From: Planctomycetota bacterium
Lineage (GTDB): Bacteria > Planctomycetota > Phycisphaerae > Phycisphaerales > Zrk34
Assembly (NCBI GenBank): GCA_016125255.1
Contig: WGMD01000002.1
Location: 558,001-622,000 of the forward strand
Length of the DNA: 64,000 bases
Reading direction: 5' to 3'
Shown: positions 8,902 through 18,437 of the stretch, in pieces
How the letters are laid out: every line of letters begins with the position of its first letter
Position numbering within the stretch: the first letter of the stretch is position 1
Position numbers and translations under genes: made by a program
The notes under the pieces: model-generated
Seen by the model: only the letters and a program-made list of their open reading frames with translations
What the model was told of the DNA's origin: nothing
Database searches by the model: none

Positions 8902-8903
8902 GC

Positions 8904-8994
8904 GGGTTCAGGGATCGAGGTTCAGGGTTCATACCCGATGCCCTCCGCCCCCCGATCCCCGACCCCTAACCCCCGATCCCCGACCCCTGAACCC
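8904..8994. repeat. Palindromic intergenic repeat (GGGTTCAGGG... / ...CCCCTGAACCC)
   Basis: The left arm (8904-8930) begins GGGTTCAGGGATCGAGG. The right arm (8951-8994) holds two tandem copies of CCCGATCCCCGACCCCT followed by GAACCC, whose reverse complement begins GGGTTCAGGGGTCGGGG. The element fills the space between the 708-residue protein and nadD, and includes the region where the nadD start codon should be. A related half-element lies at 53214-53256. Confidence 0.75.
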
Positions 8995-9004
8995 ACTTTC
9001 CCCC

Positions 9005-9625
9005 ATCCTGATCTACGGCGGCAGTTTCGATCCGCCGCACAAGGCGCACGTCGAACTGCCGCTCGAGGCGGCGCGGCGGCTTGGGGCGATGCGCGTGATC
9101 TACATCCCCGCCGGTCGTCCGCCGCACAAGACGCGCCGCGTCACCGATGCTTCGCATCGACTGGCCATGCTCCGCCTCGCCCTCGCCGGTCATGAAAATG
9201 CCGAGATCGACACGATCGAACTCGACCGCGCCGGCCCGAGTTTCACGGTCGACACGCTGGCCACGCTGCGTGATCGCTTCGGCCCGACGCAGCCGCTTCG
9301 CCTGCTCATCGGCGCGGACATGGCGGCGATCTTCTATCAATGGCGCGAGCCGGAGCGGATCATCAAGCTGGCGGAACCCGTCGTGATGATGCGCGAACCG
9401 TATGATGCGGACGATGTGCTGGCGACGCTGCCGGAGGAAGTTCGGGCGGCCTGGTCACCGCGCCTGTTGAATCTGCCGACAATCGACGTGGCCAGCACGG
9501 AGCTTCGCCGGCGGCTCGAAGCGGAGGAATACGATGCGCCGGTCGTGACGCGCATGCTCGACCCCCGCGTGATCGGCTACATCCGGGCGAATCATCTCTA
9601 TCGAGCGTCCCATAACCGCGACTGA
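9005..9625 (+). CDS. nadD: Nicotinate-nucleotide adenylyltransferase, start codon unclear
   Basis: About 206 residues, the usual NadD length. It carries the nucleotidyltransferase motif YGGSFDPPHKAH, the IPAGRPPHK loop, LRLLIGADMAAIFYQW and the C-terminal VASTELRRRL (family SxTxxR). The enzyme adenylylates nicotinate mononucleotide in NAD synthesis. The conserved reading frame is open from the stop at 8882 but contains no ATG, GTG or TTG before the GGSFDPPH motif. I placed the start at the ATC at 9005; a CTG at 9008 is the other option. The nearest ATG (8938) is in another frame and separated by C-runs, so a one-base error is also possible. The first ATG in frame (9089) would delete the active site. 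Confidence 0.85.
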   Translation: MLIYGGSFDPPHKAHVELPLEAARRLGAMRVIYIPAGRPPHKTRRVTDASHRLAMLRLALAGHENAEIDTIELDRAGPSFTVDTLATLRDRFGPTQPLRLLIGADMAAIFYQWREPERIIKLAEPVVMMREPYDADDVLATLPEEVRAAWSPRLLNLPTIDVASTELRRRLEAEEYDAPVVTRMLDPRVIGYIRANHLYRASHNRD

Positions 9626-9694
9626 TCAACCGGCGGGGCGAACCGGCCGATGGTTGAAGTGTGAGAACCGGCCTCGCGCGCGCCGGTTGTGCCC

Positions 9695-12172
9695 ATGGAC
9701 TCCGTTGCAGGGATGCACGTGTCGAACCGCTGGACTCATTCCGTCGTGACCCGCATGGTCGGATGTTTCTGCCTCGGCGGGGTGCTGTTGTCCATCGGGC
9801 TGGGCGTCATCGAATACAGCCGGTCCATGAAGCTTGTCGAAGTCGCCACGAGTCAGCAGATGCTGCTGACCGCGCGCAATCTTCAGGACGTGCTTCACTC
9901 GCTCATCGCCGCCGGGCGCGACAATGCCGTGCAGTCGGCCCTGAACATCTTTACGCAGGACCCGCGCATCGTCGGCGTCCGACTCGACACGCGCGGCGAG
10001 CCGAGCATTACCGCCGGCCGATGGGACAATGACATGTCCAATCACGCCATCTGGGTCCCCGGCGACGGCGGGTCGCACGCGCGCGGCCACCTCGAACTCG
10101 ACCGTCGCACCATTCTCATGACCAGCTTCCTGGAAGGCGGAAAAACCCACACCGTCGAGATGCTCATCGACGGCCCGTTCATCCGTCAGCGCACGCAGGG
10201 ACAGGTCATCGCGCAGCTCTCGAGCGTCTGGATCGTGCTCGGCACGCTGACGCTCGTCGGTCTGCTCATGCTCCGACGCTGGCTCATCGCCCCGCTTTCG
10301 AGCATCATCGACTTGACGCGGTCCGGAGCCGGCGCGGCCGCCTTCGAGCACACCGGCGAACGCCTGCACGGCGAGTTCGGCGACGTCTGCCACGCCATCA
10401 GCCGCATGCTCCGCCGCCTCGACGAAACCACCGATCAACTTCGCCGGCGCGAGCAGGCCTTCGAGCACCTCTACCAGTTCGCCCCCGCCGCCATGATCAG
10501 CGTCGATCCCGACGGCAAGGTGATTCAGGCCAATCGCCGCGCCGCCGAATTGCTCGGCTGGGCGGATGAGCGGGGCCTCGTCGGCGCCGAGATTCTGAGC
10601 TTCATCGCCGCAGAGGATCGCGGCCTGTTCCGACAGTGCATCGACCGGCTTGACCTGGACCGGCTGCATGGGGCGGAGCTGCGCATCGAGCTGCATGGCG
10701 ACGTGCGCGATCTGTCCGTCGAGTTCGCAGCGGTGCATGACAAAGACGGTCGCCTCGCGCATGTCCGTCTCAGTCTCATCGACATCACCGAAACCAAGCG
10801 GCTCGACCGTCACATCGCCGAGCAGCGCCGGCTCATGGACCTGGTCATTCATCACATGTCCGACGCCATCCTGCTCATCGGCGCCGACGGGCGCATCCTC
10901 TCCGGCAACCATCGACTCGGCCAGCTCCTGAACATCAACGTCAACGACCTCGTCGGTCACGATTACGATCCCGCCGACTTCTGGTCGCGCCTCGAACTGG
11001 TCAATTACGCCGCATTCATGCAGCGGCTCGCCCCCGCCATCGCCCGGCTCGATCATCCGATTCAGGAGCAGGTCGAGACGCGCGACGGGGCCTTCCTGTT
11101 CCAGATCATCCCCGTCTTCGACGAACGCCAGCAGCTCGTGGCCCAGCTCTGGGTCGTGCAGGAGGTGTCCGCCAATCTGCGCAACCGTCGCCTGCTCGAG
11201 CAGCAGGCGCAGCAGCTTCGGGCACTGCAGCGCGTCGGGCGAAACCTTCAGCAGATCGACGACATCGAAACCTTGCTGACGCGCGCGATGATGGAATTGG
11301 ATCGCGTCTTCGGCGTCGAGGCGATGGGGCTGGCGCTGCGCGGCACGGAAGCCGGTCATCGCTGCCGGCAGATCCTCAAGATCGCCGAGACGCAGTGTCC
11401 GCTCAATATGGGCGCGCCGCTCGCGCATGCCGTGGCCAGCGAGCTGATGCCGCGCGTGCTTCCCAATCGCGCCACGAGTTTCTGGACCGATTTGTCGCAA
11501 TACGAGGACTGGACCGAGGCATTCACCGGCGCCGGGTTCGAGTCCATGGCCGCCACCACCATCGGCGGACGCTATCAGACGCAGGGCGTCTTTTGGATCG
11601 CCCGACGCGGGGGCAACCGCATCGAGCGCCACCATCTGTTCCTGCTCGAAGCGCTGGCCCCGCTGCTGGCGGTCAGTCTGGAAAACGCCCAGCTTCGCCA
11701 GTCCATGTGCAACCTGAGTCTGACCGATCCGGTCACGGGTCTGCCGAGCCGGCAACTGCTCAAGCGCATGATGGCCCGGCAGGTCGCGCGTGTGAATCAG
11801 CCGTGGACGATGATTGCACTGGAGCTCGACCACTTCGACGCGCTGCCTGACACGGCGGGCGAGCGGCTGCTGAAGCGCGTGTCCGGCGTGCTGCTGGAGC
11901 AGTGCCGCGCCAGCGATGAAATCGTCCGCTTCGACAAATCCCAGTTCATCGTCATCAGCCCCACCCTCGAAATTCATCAGAGCCAGCGCTACGCCCAGCG
12001 GCTCGCCGACGCCGTCGCCCGGTTGGACCATGACCACCCCGGTCAGTTCCACGTCACCGTCGCCGTCGCCAATCTCCCGCACGATCAGGCCGACGGCCGA
12101 GCGCCGCTGACGATCGTCCTCGAGCGTCTCGCCGACGCGCGACAGAAGCGCCTCGTCGGCCGCGCTACTTGA
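9695..12172 (+). CDS. Membrane sensor protein with PAS, PAS, GAF and degenerate GGDEF domains
   Basis: About 825 residues. Two membrane helices (21-39 and 177-193) frame a periplasmic sensor region; a HAMP-like linker follows (195-245), then two PAS domains (about 258-370 and 385-480), a coiled segment, a GAF domain (about 500-650) and a diguanylate-cyclase-like domain (665-800) opening with LTDPVTGLPSRQLL. At the GGDEF position it reads RFDKSQFIVI, so the catalytic signature is lost and it probably makes no cyclic-di-GMP. It may act as a receptor or scaffold. Starts at GTG 9689, ATG 9695 or ATG 9713 are possible; none has a clear ribosome-binding site. It overlaps the converging gene by 8 bases. 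Confidence 0.85.
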   Translation: MDSVAGMHVSNRWTHSVVTRMVGCFCLGGVLLSIGLGVIEYSRSMKLVEVATSQQMLLTARNLQDVLHSLIAAGRDNAVQSALNIFTQDPRIVGVRLDTRGEPSITAGRWDNDMSNHAIWVPGDGGSHARGHLELDRRTILMTSFLEGGKTHTVEMLIDGPFIRQRTQGQVIAQLSSVWIVLGTLTLVGLLMLRRWLIAPLSSIIDLTRSGAGAAAFEHTGERLHGEFGDVCHAISRMLRRLDETTDQLRRREQAFEHLYQFAPAAMISVDPDGKVIQANRRAAELLGWADERGLVGAEILSFIAAEDRGLFRQCIDRLDLDRLHGAELRIELHGDVRDLSVEFAAVHDKDGRLAHVRLSLIDITETKRLDRHIAEQRRLMDLVIHHMSDAILLIGADGRILSGNHRLGQLLNINVNDLVGHDYDPADFWSRLELVNYAAFMQRLAPAIARLDHPIQEQVETRDGAFLFQIIPVFDERQQLVAQLWVVQEVSANLRNRRLLEQQAQQLRALQRVGRNLQQIDDIETLLTRAMMELDRVFGVEAMGLALRGTEAGHRCRQILKIAETQCPLNMGAPLAHAVASELMPRVLPNRATSFWTDLSQYEDWTEAFTGAGFESMAATTIGGRYQTQGVFWIARRGGNRIERHHLFLLEALAPLLAVSLENAQLRQSMCNLSLTDPVTGLPSRQLLKRMMARQVARVNQPWTMIALELDHFDALPDTAGERLLKRVSGVLLEQCRASDEIVRFDKSQFIVISPTLEIHQSQRYAQRLADAVARLDHDHPGQFHVTVAVANLPHDQADGRAPLTIVLERLADARQKRLVGRAT

Positions 12173-13028
12173 CGACCTTCCCCTCTTCGATGTCCGCCGC
12201 GTCCGCCTCCGGCTTGCCCTGCTTCGCATCGTTGGGCACTTCGATCACGCGCACGTTGTCGAACCAGTACGTGTCCGCGGGCCAGTACGGATAAAGCATA
12301 ATCCGAAGATAGCGCACGTCCTGCGTCAGCTCGCGCCCCGTCGGATGCATCGGGTCGTGATGCGTGTATGTCTTCCATTCGTCGGACCCGCCGACCGTGA
12401 ACCATCGCCGATACAGATACCGCCGGTAGTAATGAATCGGCCGTCCCTCCGGCGTCTTCATCGGCTCGCCGCGCGCCTTGCGGAACTGCTCCTGCACCGC
12501 CGGCTCCTCGTCGCCGAAGCTCAGTGCGACGGGCTTCACATACCCGAACGCGAACACCTTCGCTCGCGGGCCTTTCGCATCAACGTACACCTTATACGCC
12601 GCGCCTTCCTTGATCGGAATGAGGTCGCTGAGGTAGAACCCGCCGTCGAGCCCGCCGATGGACCCATATCCCTTGTCCGAAATTTTCTGCGGCGCCGCGT
12701 CGAGCGAAGCGTGCTCCACGAACCGCTTGATCCACCACGCATACGCCGCGCTCTGCGACACATCCGTCTCGATCCGCAGCACGCGCCCGTGCGATGCATC
12801 CTCATCCTTGATCCAGTGAAACACCAGCCCGTCGATCCCCTGCCAGTGCGCCGGCCCGTCGCCCGCTTCGTTCGCCGCCTCGAAGTCCCCGTTGACGATC
12901 AGATTCGCCGCCCCCGCCGGCGGACTTTCAACCGTGATGTCCCCCGCCGGCGACACGGGTATCTTCGTGTCCGCCAACATCGGCGTCGCGATCAGCATCA
13001 CGCCCATCACCATCGCGACTCGCATCAT
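12165..13028 (-). CDS. Secreted protein with carbohydrate-binding-like fold
   Basis: A 287-residue exported protein, last gene of the 27-kb leftward run. Residues 1-19 are a signal peptide ending MLA-DT. NLIVNGDFEAANEAGDGPAH and the closing TYWFDNVRVIEVP are typical of jelly-roll CBM4/9- or galactose-binding-like modules found in secreted proteins of this phylum. The middle region is Tyr/Trp-rich. The ATG overlaps the stop of the gene before it (ATGA). Ligand unknown. Confidence 0.78.
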   Translation of the reverse strand: MMRVAMVMGVMLIATPMLADTKIPVSPAGDITVESPPAGAANLIVNGDFEAANEAGDGPAHWQGIDGLVFHWIKDEDASHGRVLRIETDVSQSAAYAWWIKRFVEHASLDAAPQKISDKGYGSIGGLDGGFYLSDLIPIKEGAAYKVYVDAKGPRAKVFAFGYVKPVALSFGDEEPAVQEQFRKARGEPMKTPEGRPIHYYRRYLYRRWFTVGGSDEWKTYTHHDPMHPTGRELTQDVRYLRIMLYPYWPADTYWFDNVRVIEVPNDAKQGKPEADAADIEEGKVVK

Positions 13029-15208
13029 TTTGCCGCCTCCTTCAATGCCGCCATCGCCTTGTCCCGATACGGCCCCGGCAGTCCCGCGTCGATCAGCGCC
13101 CGAAGCGCCGATGTCGCGCCGGCGGTATCGCCCTTTGACTTGAGCGCCGCCGCGTATCGATACCGTGCCTCCGCTTCGAACTCCGCGCCGGGCGCAAGCT
13201 CAATGGCGAGTTTGAGCGGTTTGATCGACGTCGCCGCTTGTCCGTTCGCCTGCTGCACTTTGCCCAGATAAAACAGCGACGCGCCGTGCAGTTGGTCGGA
13301 TGGAAACCAGTCAAGCCATTCGCGCACCGTGTCCTGCGCGGTGTCGATGTCCTTGTCCGCCAGCGCCCGTTCGATGATCTCCGGGTACGCCCCGATCTTC
13401 GCCGCACGGACGGAAGACGGAACCACCGGGTCGGCCAATTGCTCGGCCTTCTCATACATTCGTGCCGCCGCATCAAGCTTGTTCGCCGCCAAGTTCGCAT
13501 CACCCATCGCCATCGCCGCCGCCCGCAGCGCACCGGACATGTGTCCGCGCCCGCCGTTCTGCTTCGCCAGCGACTCGGCCGCCGCGTAGGTTTCCCCCGA
13601 CTTGTTCGAGTCCGCCGCGTCGATCCCGGCGAGTCGGATCACGCGCGCCATCAGCATGACTTTCTTCGCCAGGTCATCGGTCAGCGCGACGGCGGCGTCC
13701 AGGTGTTTGATCGCATCGGTGGTCTGCAGGGGCGTGAGCGAAGCGTCCCATGCGTGTTCGGCCGCGCCGGCGGCGCCGACGATCGCACGATGCGCCGCCG
13801 CCTGATCGGATGGGGAGATGTCGCTGCGTGCGAGCATGAGTTTGGCCGCACGCTCGCCCGACGCCGGATCGTTCGCCTGCGACCAGAACACGAGCAGCGC
13901 TGACAACCCCGGCGCGTCAAGTCTCACCGGGTCGTAGGTCTTGACGATCGGGGCATACTTTTCGATCCGTCCCGCCTTGAACGGACCCTCGAGATGCTCG
14001 ACCGCGAACACACGCACCGGCCAAGTCCGCGCGGCTTCCCGTCCGTTCTTCGTCGCCGCGTGCATCTTCACCGTGTAATCGCCGTTGGCGAGGTACACGT
14101 GATCGATCGGCGTGCCGGTTCCCGTCACGCCGTCGCCGAAGTCCCATGCGACGCGCCATGCTTCGTCGTCCGCATCGCCGCCGGCGTCGGCGGTGAACCG
14201 GTAGCGCGTGTACTGCCCCGTCGCTTCGTCGCTGGGCCAGACGCTGTCGATCATCCGCACGTGCAGCATCACCGTGCGCCCGGCCGGCGTTTCATAGCGC
14301 GCGACATTCGCCGTCGCGGCGATGGCCCACATCGACTCGGGAATCTTGTCAAAGCGCACAGCACCCGGCGGTCGCCAGCCCAGAAAGGCCGTCTGATACA
14401 GCAGCACCTCCTCGTGCAGATACGTCACATAGTGCATGCCCGGCGAGAGCGTGCGGTGCGTGTTGAACTCGCCGTACTTGCCGCGCTGCTCCGTATGGCG
14501 GCCGGGCCAGTGCACGAGGTCGGCGCCGTCCATGAAGCTGAAGCTCGCCTCGTTGCTGGCCGTGCAGAGCCCGTAGTCGCCCGCCTTGTCGATGCGCAGG
14601 TAGCCGCGGTAGACACTGATGTAGTAGTCACTGTCGCCGAAGGGATTGAGCCCGTGCGAGATGTTCTGGACCACATCCGCGCCGTCAGGCCCCGGCGACT
14701 GCGCGATGAGGTCTGCCATCTGGGCCGTCGACATCGGGTTCTCCATCTCCCGCGGCCGGCGCATCGTCGTGAGAATCAATCCCGCATGCGGCGTCCACCC
14801 ATTCGCACCCGGCCCCGCGCTGACCGGCTTGCCGTCAATCGTCGGATCGCTCGTCCGCATCGGATCGCGCGCCGCATCCGCCTTGCCGAAGTACACCTCG
14901 TACCGACCGCCGACCGCGCCACACCGGAAACTCAGCAGCGTGTCGCGCTTCGCATCGTGAAACGACACTTCGTACGGAATCGCCGCACCGCTTGCATCAA
15001 ATATCCGATAGTCGTTCGCATCCTCGCGAGTCGCCCCGCCGTGTTCGACCCGCAGGATTGCCGTATCGACCGGCTCCCCGCCGTTGCTTCCCGCCTTCTC
15101 GATCACAACGATCGCCCGCATCGCGAATCCCGGCGCGCGCCATGTCTGCCCCCGCGCGATGCCCGCCGCCAGTAGCACCATCGACAACATCAACGCCGAT
15201 CGGATCAC
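13025..15208 (-). CDS. Secreted PKD-domain protein with C-terminal TPR-like repeats
   Basis: A 727-residue protein with a signal peptide (residues 1-20, ending ARG-Q). The first half has beta-rich regions with Trp/Tyr/His motifs resembling PA14- or DUF2341-like sugar-binding modules. A PKD domain follows at about 345-405 (RVAWDFGDGVTGTGTPIDHV, YLANGDYTVKMHA). The C-terminal 300 residues are helical with TPR-like units (LADPVVPSSVRAAKIGAYPE; YLGKVQQANGQAATSIKPLK). The gene overlaps both neighbours by 4 bases, so it is co-translated with the DUF4175-like gene upstream. It may be an envelope or periplasmic binding partner of that protein. Confidence 0.8.
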   Translation of the reverse strand: MIRSALMLSMVLLAAGIARGQTWRAPGFAMRAIVVIEKAGSNGGEPVDTAILRVEHGGATREDANDYRIFDASGAAIPYEVSFHDAKRDTLLSFRCGAVGGRYEVYFGKADAARDPMRTSDPTIDGKPVSAGPGANGWTPHAGLILTTMRRPREMENPMSTAQMADLIAQSPGPDGADVVQNISHGLNPFGDSDYYISVYRGYLRIDKAGDYGLCTASNEASFSFMDGADLVHWPGRHTEQRGKYGEFNTHRTLSPGMHYVTYLHEEVLLYQTAFLGWRPPGAVRFDKIPESMWAIAATANVARYETPAGRTVMLHVRMIDSVWPSDEATGQYTRYRFTADAGGDADDEAWRVAWDFGDGVTGTGTPIDHVYLANGDYTVKMHAATKNGREAARTWPVRVFAVEHLEGPFKAGRIEKYAPIVKTYDPVRLDAPGLSALLVFWSQANDPASGERAAKLMLARSDISPSDQAAAHRAIVGAAGAAEHAWDASLTPLQTTDAIKHLDAAVALTDDLAKKVMLMARVIRLAGIDAADSNKSGETYAAAESLAKQNGGRGHMSGALRAAAMAMGDANLAANKLDAAARMYEKAEQLADPVVPSSVRAAKIGAYPEIIERALADKDIDTAQDTVREWLDWFPSDQLHGASLFYLGKVQQANGQAATSIKPLKLAIELAPGAEFEAEARYRYAAALKSKGDTAGATSALRALIDAGLPGPYRDKAMAALKEAAK

Positions 15209-18200
15209 TTGCGGCTCCCCGCTTCCGATAGCGCCTTGTAATACGCACCGACGATATCTTCGTATCCCTGCGGCAGCGCCTGCTGCGACGCCGCGTCGAT
15301 CTGCTGGCGCATATCCGCGGGCAGGTCGACCGCTTTCTGCAAGCTGAGCTTCACCGCCGAGTCCACCTGCGCCTCCGCGGCGCGCAGTTCGCCGATCGCC
15401 TCCTTGCGCTTCCGCGCCGCGTCGAAGTAACGATGATCGTGCGCATCCTGCTCGGCACTCTGAAGCAGGTACAGCGCCCGGTCGATGCGACCGCCCTCGC
15501 GCCCCGTAATCTGCGCGTCCTTGGCGACCTGCTGGGCCTTTTCGCGCATGATCTTGTGCAGTTCGTTCAATCGCTCCATATCCTTGACGACATCCGGCGG
15601 CGTCCCGCCCTGAAGCCCGCGCTCGCCGCCGCCCGTCTTCTTGCCCCCGCCGGTCGACCCGCGCGGATCTAGCTGCTTCTGACTTTCGACGTTGCCCTGG
15701 TCATACGGCTCGTTCGTCGTCCGCGCCGGCGTCGGCCGCCCCTCCAGCGCCGTGTTCTCCGCGCCCACCATCTGACCCGACGACTTGCCCCGCCGCCCCG
15801 CGCCCGAACGGCCCGACAGCTCCGAATCGTTGGGCAACTGGTTGCCCGTCTTTCCCACGGCTGCAAAACTGCTGATCGGGCCGTCCGCCACGTCCCACCC
15901 CGCCTGCATGTTCCCGCCCCATGCGCCCGTCTTGTCGTCCGCTTCCTTGTCGAACTCGTCGAGGTCCTCGATGAGATCGCCGACGATGTCCTGAAGCTTG
16001 TCGGGCAGCTTCGTCTCCGGCACGTTGAACTTGCCCTCGACCGGGTCCTCCATCGCCCACTTCGTCGAGTCACCCTTGTCGGGCAGCCACATCTCCAAAT
16101 CCTCCGCTACTTCCGTCGCCAGCGCCTTGGCGCCTTCCTCCGCGGGCGTGGCGATCTCCTGCGTGGCCGGGCGCGCCTTTTTCTCAATTTCCTCGAATAT
16201 TGTCGAGATATTCTCCGCCAGCTTCGAATCGTTCACGAAGCCCTGCGGCAGCTTGGCCAGATCGTCGATCGAATCCTTCGACCACTTCTTCCATCGATCG
16301 AGTCGATGCTCCGCGTCGGCGAGATCCTTGAGCTGCTCCGCGCTGAGCTTGTCATCGGGCCGCTTGGGCATGCGCTCGTACTTCTCGTCCAGGTCCTTCA
16401 GGTCCGTCAGAAACTTGTCCAGGTCGGTGGCGATCTGCTGAAGTTTCGCGTCCACCTTCTTCGCCTCCGGGGGATTTTCCTGTTCGAGCCGCTTGAGCTT
16501 CTCGCGCATCTGCTCATTGCGGTCGAGTCGAACAAGGATTGCGTTCAGACGAGTAATGATGTCGTCCTGCACGGGCAGCGAATCGCTGGCAGCGTGTTTG
16601 CCCGCTTCGAGGTTCGCCGCATCGCGACAGCCCTCGAGCATCGAGAGCGCCTTGGCCATCGGATCGGCGGCCAGATCGCGCAACTCGGCGATGATCGTCT
16701 GCGCGGGAAATGCGTTGTCGGTCATCACCGTCGCGAGCTGCTGGGTCTGGCGGCGGATGAGATTTTGCCGATTGATCAGACCCGCCGGCGGATTCATCGC
16801 CGCGGTCTGGGCGCGATTGAGGCGCTGCTGACGGATGAGTTCCGCCACGGCCGCCGCGTAGTCGCTCGTCTGCTGCGACATCGACGCGGCCGCCTGCTCG
16901 GGCGTGAGCACGATCAGATGGTACACCCGGCTCGTCGCACGCCCCGGCCCGCTCGGCGACACGTCGTTGCGATCCGCCGCCGTCGCCCAGTATTCGAGCC
17001 GATCCCCCGCCGCGAGTTTGAGCCCGTTCATGTCGCTCGTCATCGTGAGTCGCAGCGTCTTGGCCGGCTCCGTCGTGTCGTTGGCCCATGTGCGGATCGC
17101 CGCCGGCTCCTTCGCATCATTGACCCGCCCCATCAGCGCGACCGGCCCGAGCCCGTAACGATCCTGCGCCTCGACAACGAACGACACCGCCGCGTCCGGC
17201 GTCACCTGCACGTCCCGCCCCGGCCCCGTGATCGCCACAACCGGCGGCGCATCATCCAGCACGCTGATCGTGTACGTCACCGCGCCGTCGACCTCGTATC
17301 CCTGCCCATCGCGCAGTTTCACATGCCAGCTTCCCGCTTTCTGAATCGTCATCTTCGCCGACCACGTCCGCGCATTGCCGCTCGATGCACACGCGATCGT
17401 CCGCCCGTCATCAAACACGAGACCCATCGCTTCAAGGTCCTTGCTTGCCTTGAGCGTCAGGTCCACCTGCGTCGTCGGCAGCGCACTGATGTGGCCGTCG
17501 AAGTTGTCGATGTGCTCATCGGCCATCGCCGTGTAGCGCGGGTGATGCAGCGTCGCCGTCATCTTCTCCACGCGCGGCCGGGCATCGACGATCACGCGCG
17601 TCTGGCCGCTCGTCGCGTCGCCCGCCGTCACGACAAATCGCAAGCCCACGTCGACCGCCGGCATCGTGTAGCTGAATGCGCCGCCCGGTCCCGCCGTCAT
17701 CTCCGCGCGTCGCATGCGGCCGACTTCGTCCGTCCACCGCACCGACGCTTCGCTCACCGCCGCGCTGCCCGCACGGGCGCTGACCTTCGCCTCGATCTTC
17801 AGGGCGGCGCCTTCAAGCACATGCACCGTCCCCGTCGGCGTCACCGTCACATCCGTCCATGCAAACGCCTCGATCGACGCCAGCGGCATGAGCACACGCG
17901 CCATGCTCACGCGCGCGCCCGGTCCGCCGACCCCCGCATACCCCGCCAGCAGCGCCGCCGCGATGAGCAGCCCCGCCGTATACCGCCTCATCGCCGGCTC
18001 GCTCGCCACGCGGCCCGCCTCCAGGTCGTCCATCGCGATCGCCCCCTGCTCAATGATCGCCTCGATCAACGCCGGCGCGGTCCATGTCGCTTCGCGCCCA
18101 AGCTGAAGCGCATTGATGATGCGGTTGCGCGAAGCGGGATGACGACGCTCAATCATCGCGGCGAAAAAATCGTCGTGATGGGCCGTGCGCAGCGTCCGAC

Positions 18201-18423
18201 TCGCATGCCGCGCCGCCGCCAGCGCCGCGCCGTACACGCAAGCCGCCTGCACGACGCGGCCGACGTGCCCGAAGGCGATCCATTGATCGAGCGCCGATGT
18301 CGCCGTGAGCACGGCCGCCGCGACGCCGAGCGTGAGCATGATCGTCTCGACCGCCCGGCGGAAGCGCCATGCCTGCCGCACCGCCCCGACCTGATCCACC
18401 AGCATCATGTACGCTTCGGTCAT
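15205..18423 (-). CDS. DUF4175-like large membrane/coiled-coil protein, copy A
   Basis: A 1072-residue protein. Two membrane segments lie near the N-terminus (about 28-48 and 150-168), followed by beta-rich Ig-like regions (VTVTPTGTVHVLEGAALKIE; DDAPPVVAITGPGRDVQVTP) and then long charged coiled-coil helices from about 530 to 780. The tail is Gly/Gln-rich and ends with a helical domain. This matches the DUF4175 layout found in MoxR/vWA clusters. It is paralogous to the 1256-residue protein at 30722: both share the HHPRYTAM or LPDYMKLPEP strand, PGRDV and the final helix ending in YYKALSEAG or YYRQLTREA. It follows vWA protein A after 14 bases. Function unknown. Confidence 0.82.
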   Translation of the reverse strand: MTEAYMMLVDQVGAVRQAWRFRRAVETIMLTLGVAAAVLTATSALDQWIAFGHVGRVVQAACVYGAALAAARHASRTLRTAHHDDFFAAMIERRHPASRNRIINALQLGREATWTAPALIEAIIEQGAIAMDDLEAGRVASEPAMRRYTAGLLIAAALLAGYAGVGGPGARVSMARVLMPLASIEAFAWTDVTVTPTGTVHVLEGAALKIEAKVSARAGSAAVSEASVRWTDEVGRMRRAEMTAGPGGAFSYTMPAVDVGLRFVVTAGDATSGQTRVIVDARPRVEKMTATLHHPRYTAMADEHIDNFDGHISALPTTQVDLTLKASKDLEAMGLVFDDGRTIACASSGNARTWSAKMTIQKAGSWHVKLRDGQGYEVDGAVTYTISVLDDAPPVVAITGPGRDVQVTPDAAVSFVVEAQDRYGLGPVALMGRVNDAKEPAAIRTWANDTTEPAKTLRLTMTSDMNGLKLAAGDRLEYWATAADRNDVSPSGPGRATSRVYHLIVLTPEQAAASMSQQTSDYAAAVAELIRQQRLNRAQTAAMNPPAGLINRQNLIRRQTQQLATVMTDNAFPAQTIIAELRDLAADPMAKALSMLEGCRDAANLEAGKHAASDSLPVQDDIITRLNAILVRLDRNEQMREKLKRLEQENPPEAKKVDAKLQQIATDLDKFLTDLKDLDEKYERMPKRPDDKLSAEQLKDLADAEHRLDRWKKWSKDSIDDLAKLPQGFVNDSKLAENISTIFEEIEKKARPATQEIATPAEEGAKALATEVAEDLEMWLPDKGDSTKWAMEDPVEGKFNVPETKLPDKLQDIVGDLIEDLDEFDKEADDKTGAWGGNMQAGWDVADGPISSFAAVGKTGNQLPNDSELSGRSGAGRRGKSSGQMVGAENTALEGRPTPARTTNEPYDQGNVESQKQLDPRGSTGGGKKTGGGERGLQGGTPPDVVKDMERLNELHKIMREKAQQVAKDAQITGREGGRIDRALYLLQSAEQDAHDHRYFDAARKRKEAIGELRAAEAQVDSAVKLSLQKAVDLPADMRQQIDAASQQALPQGYEDIVGAYYKALSEAGSRK

Positions 18424-18437
18424 GAGTCACCCTGCCT

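Noticed and set aside
9626-12229. An 867-codon open frame antisense to the PAS/GGDEF gene
   Set aside because: High-GC DNA keeps the antisense frame free of stops. The translation has no family features and no ribosome-binding site, while the sense frame has clear PAS, GAF and GGDEF-like domains.
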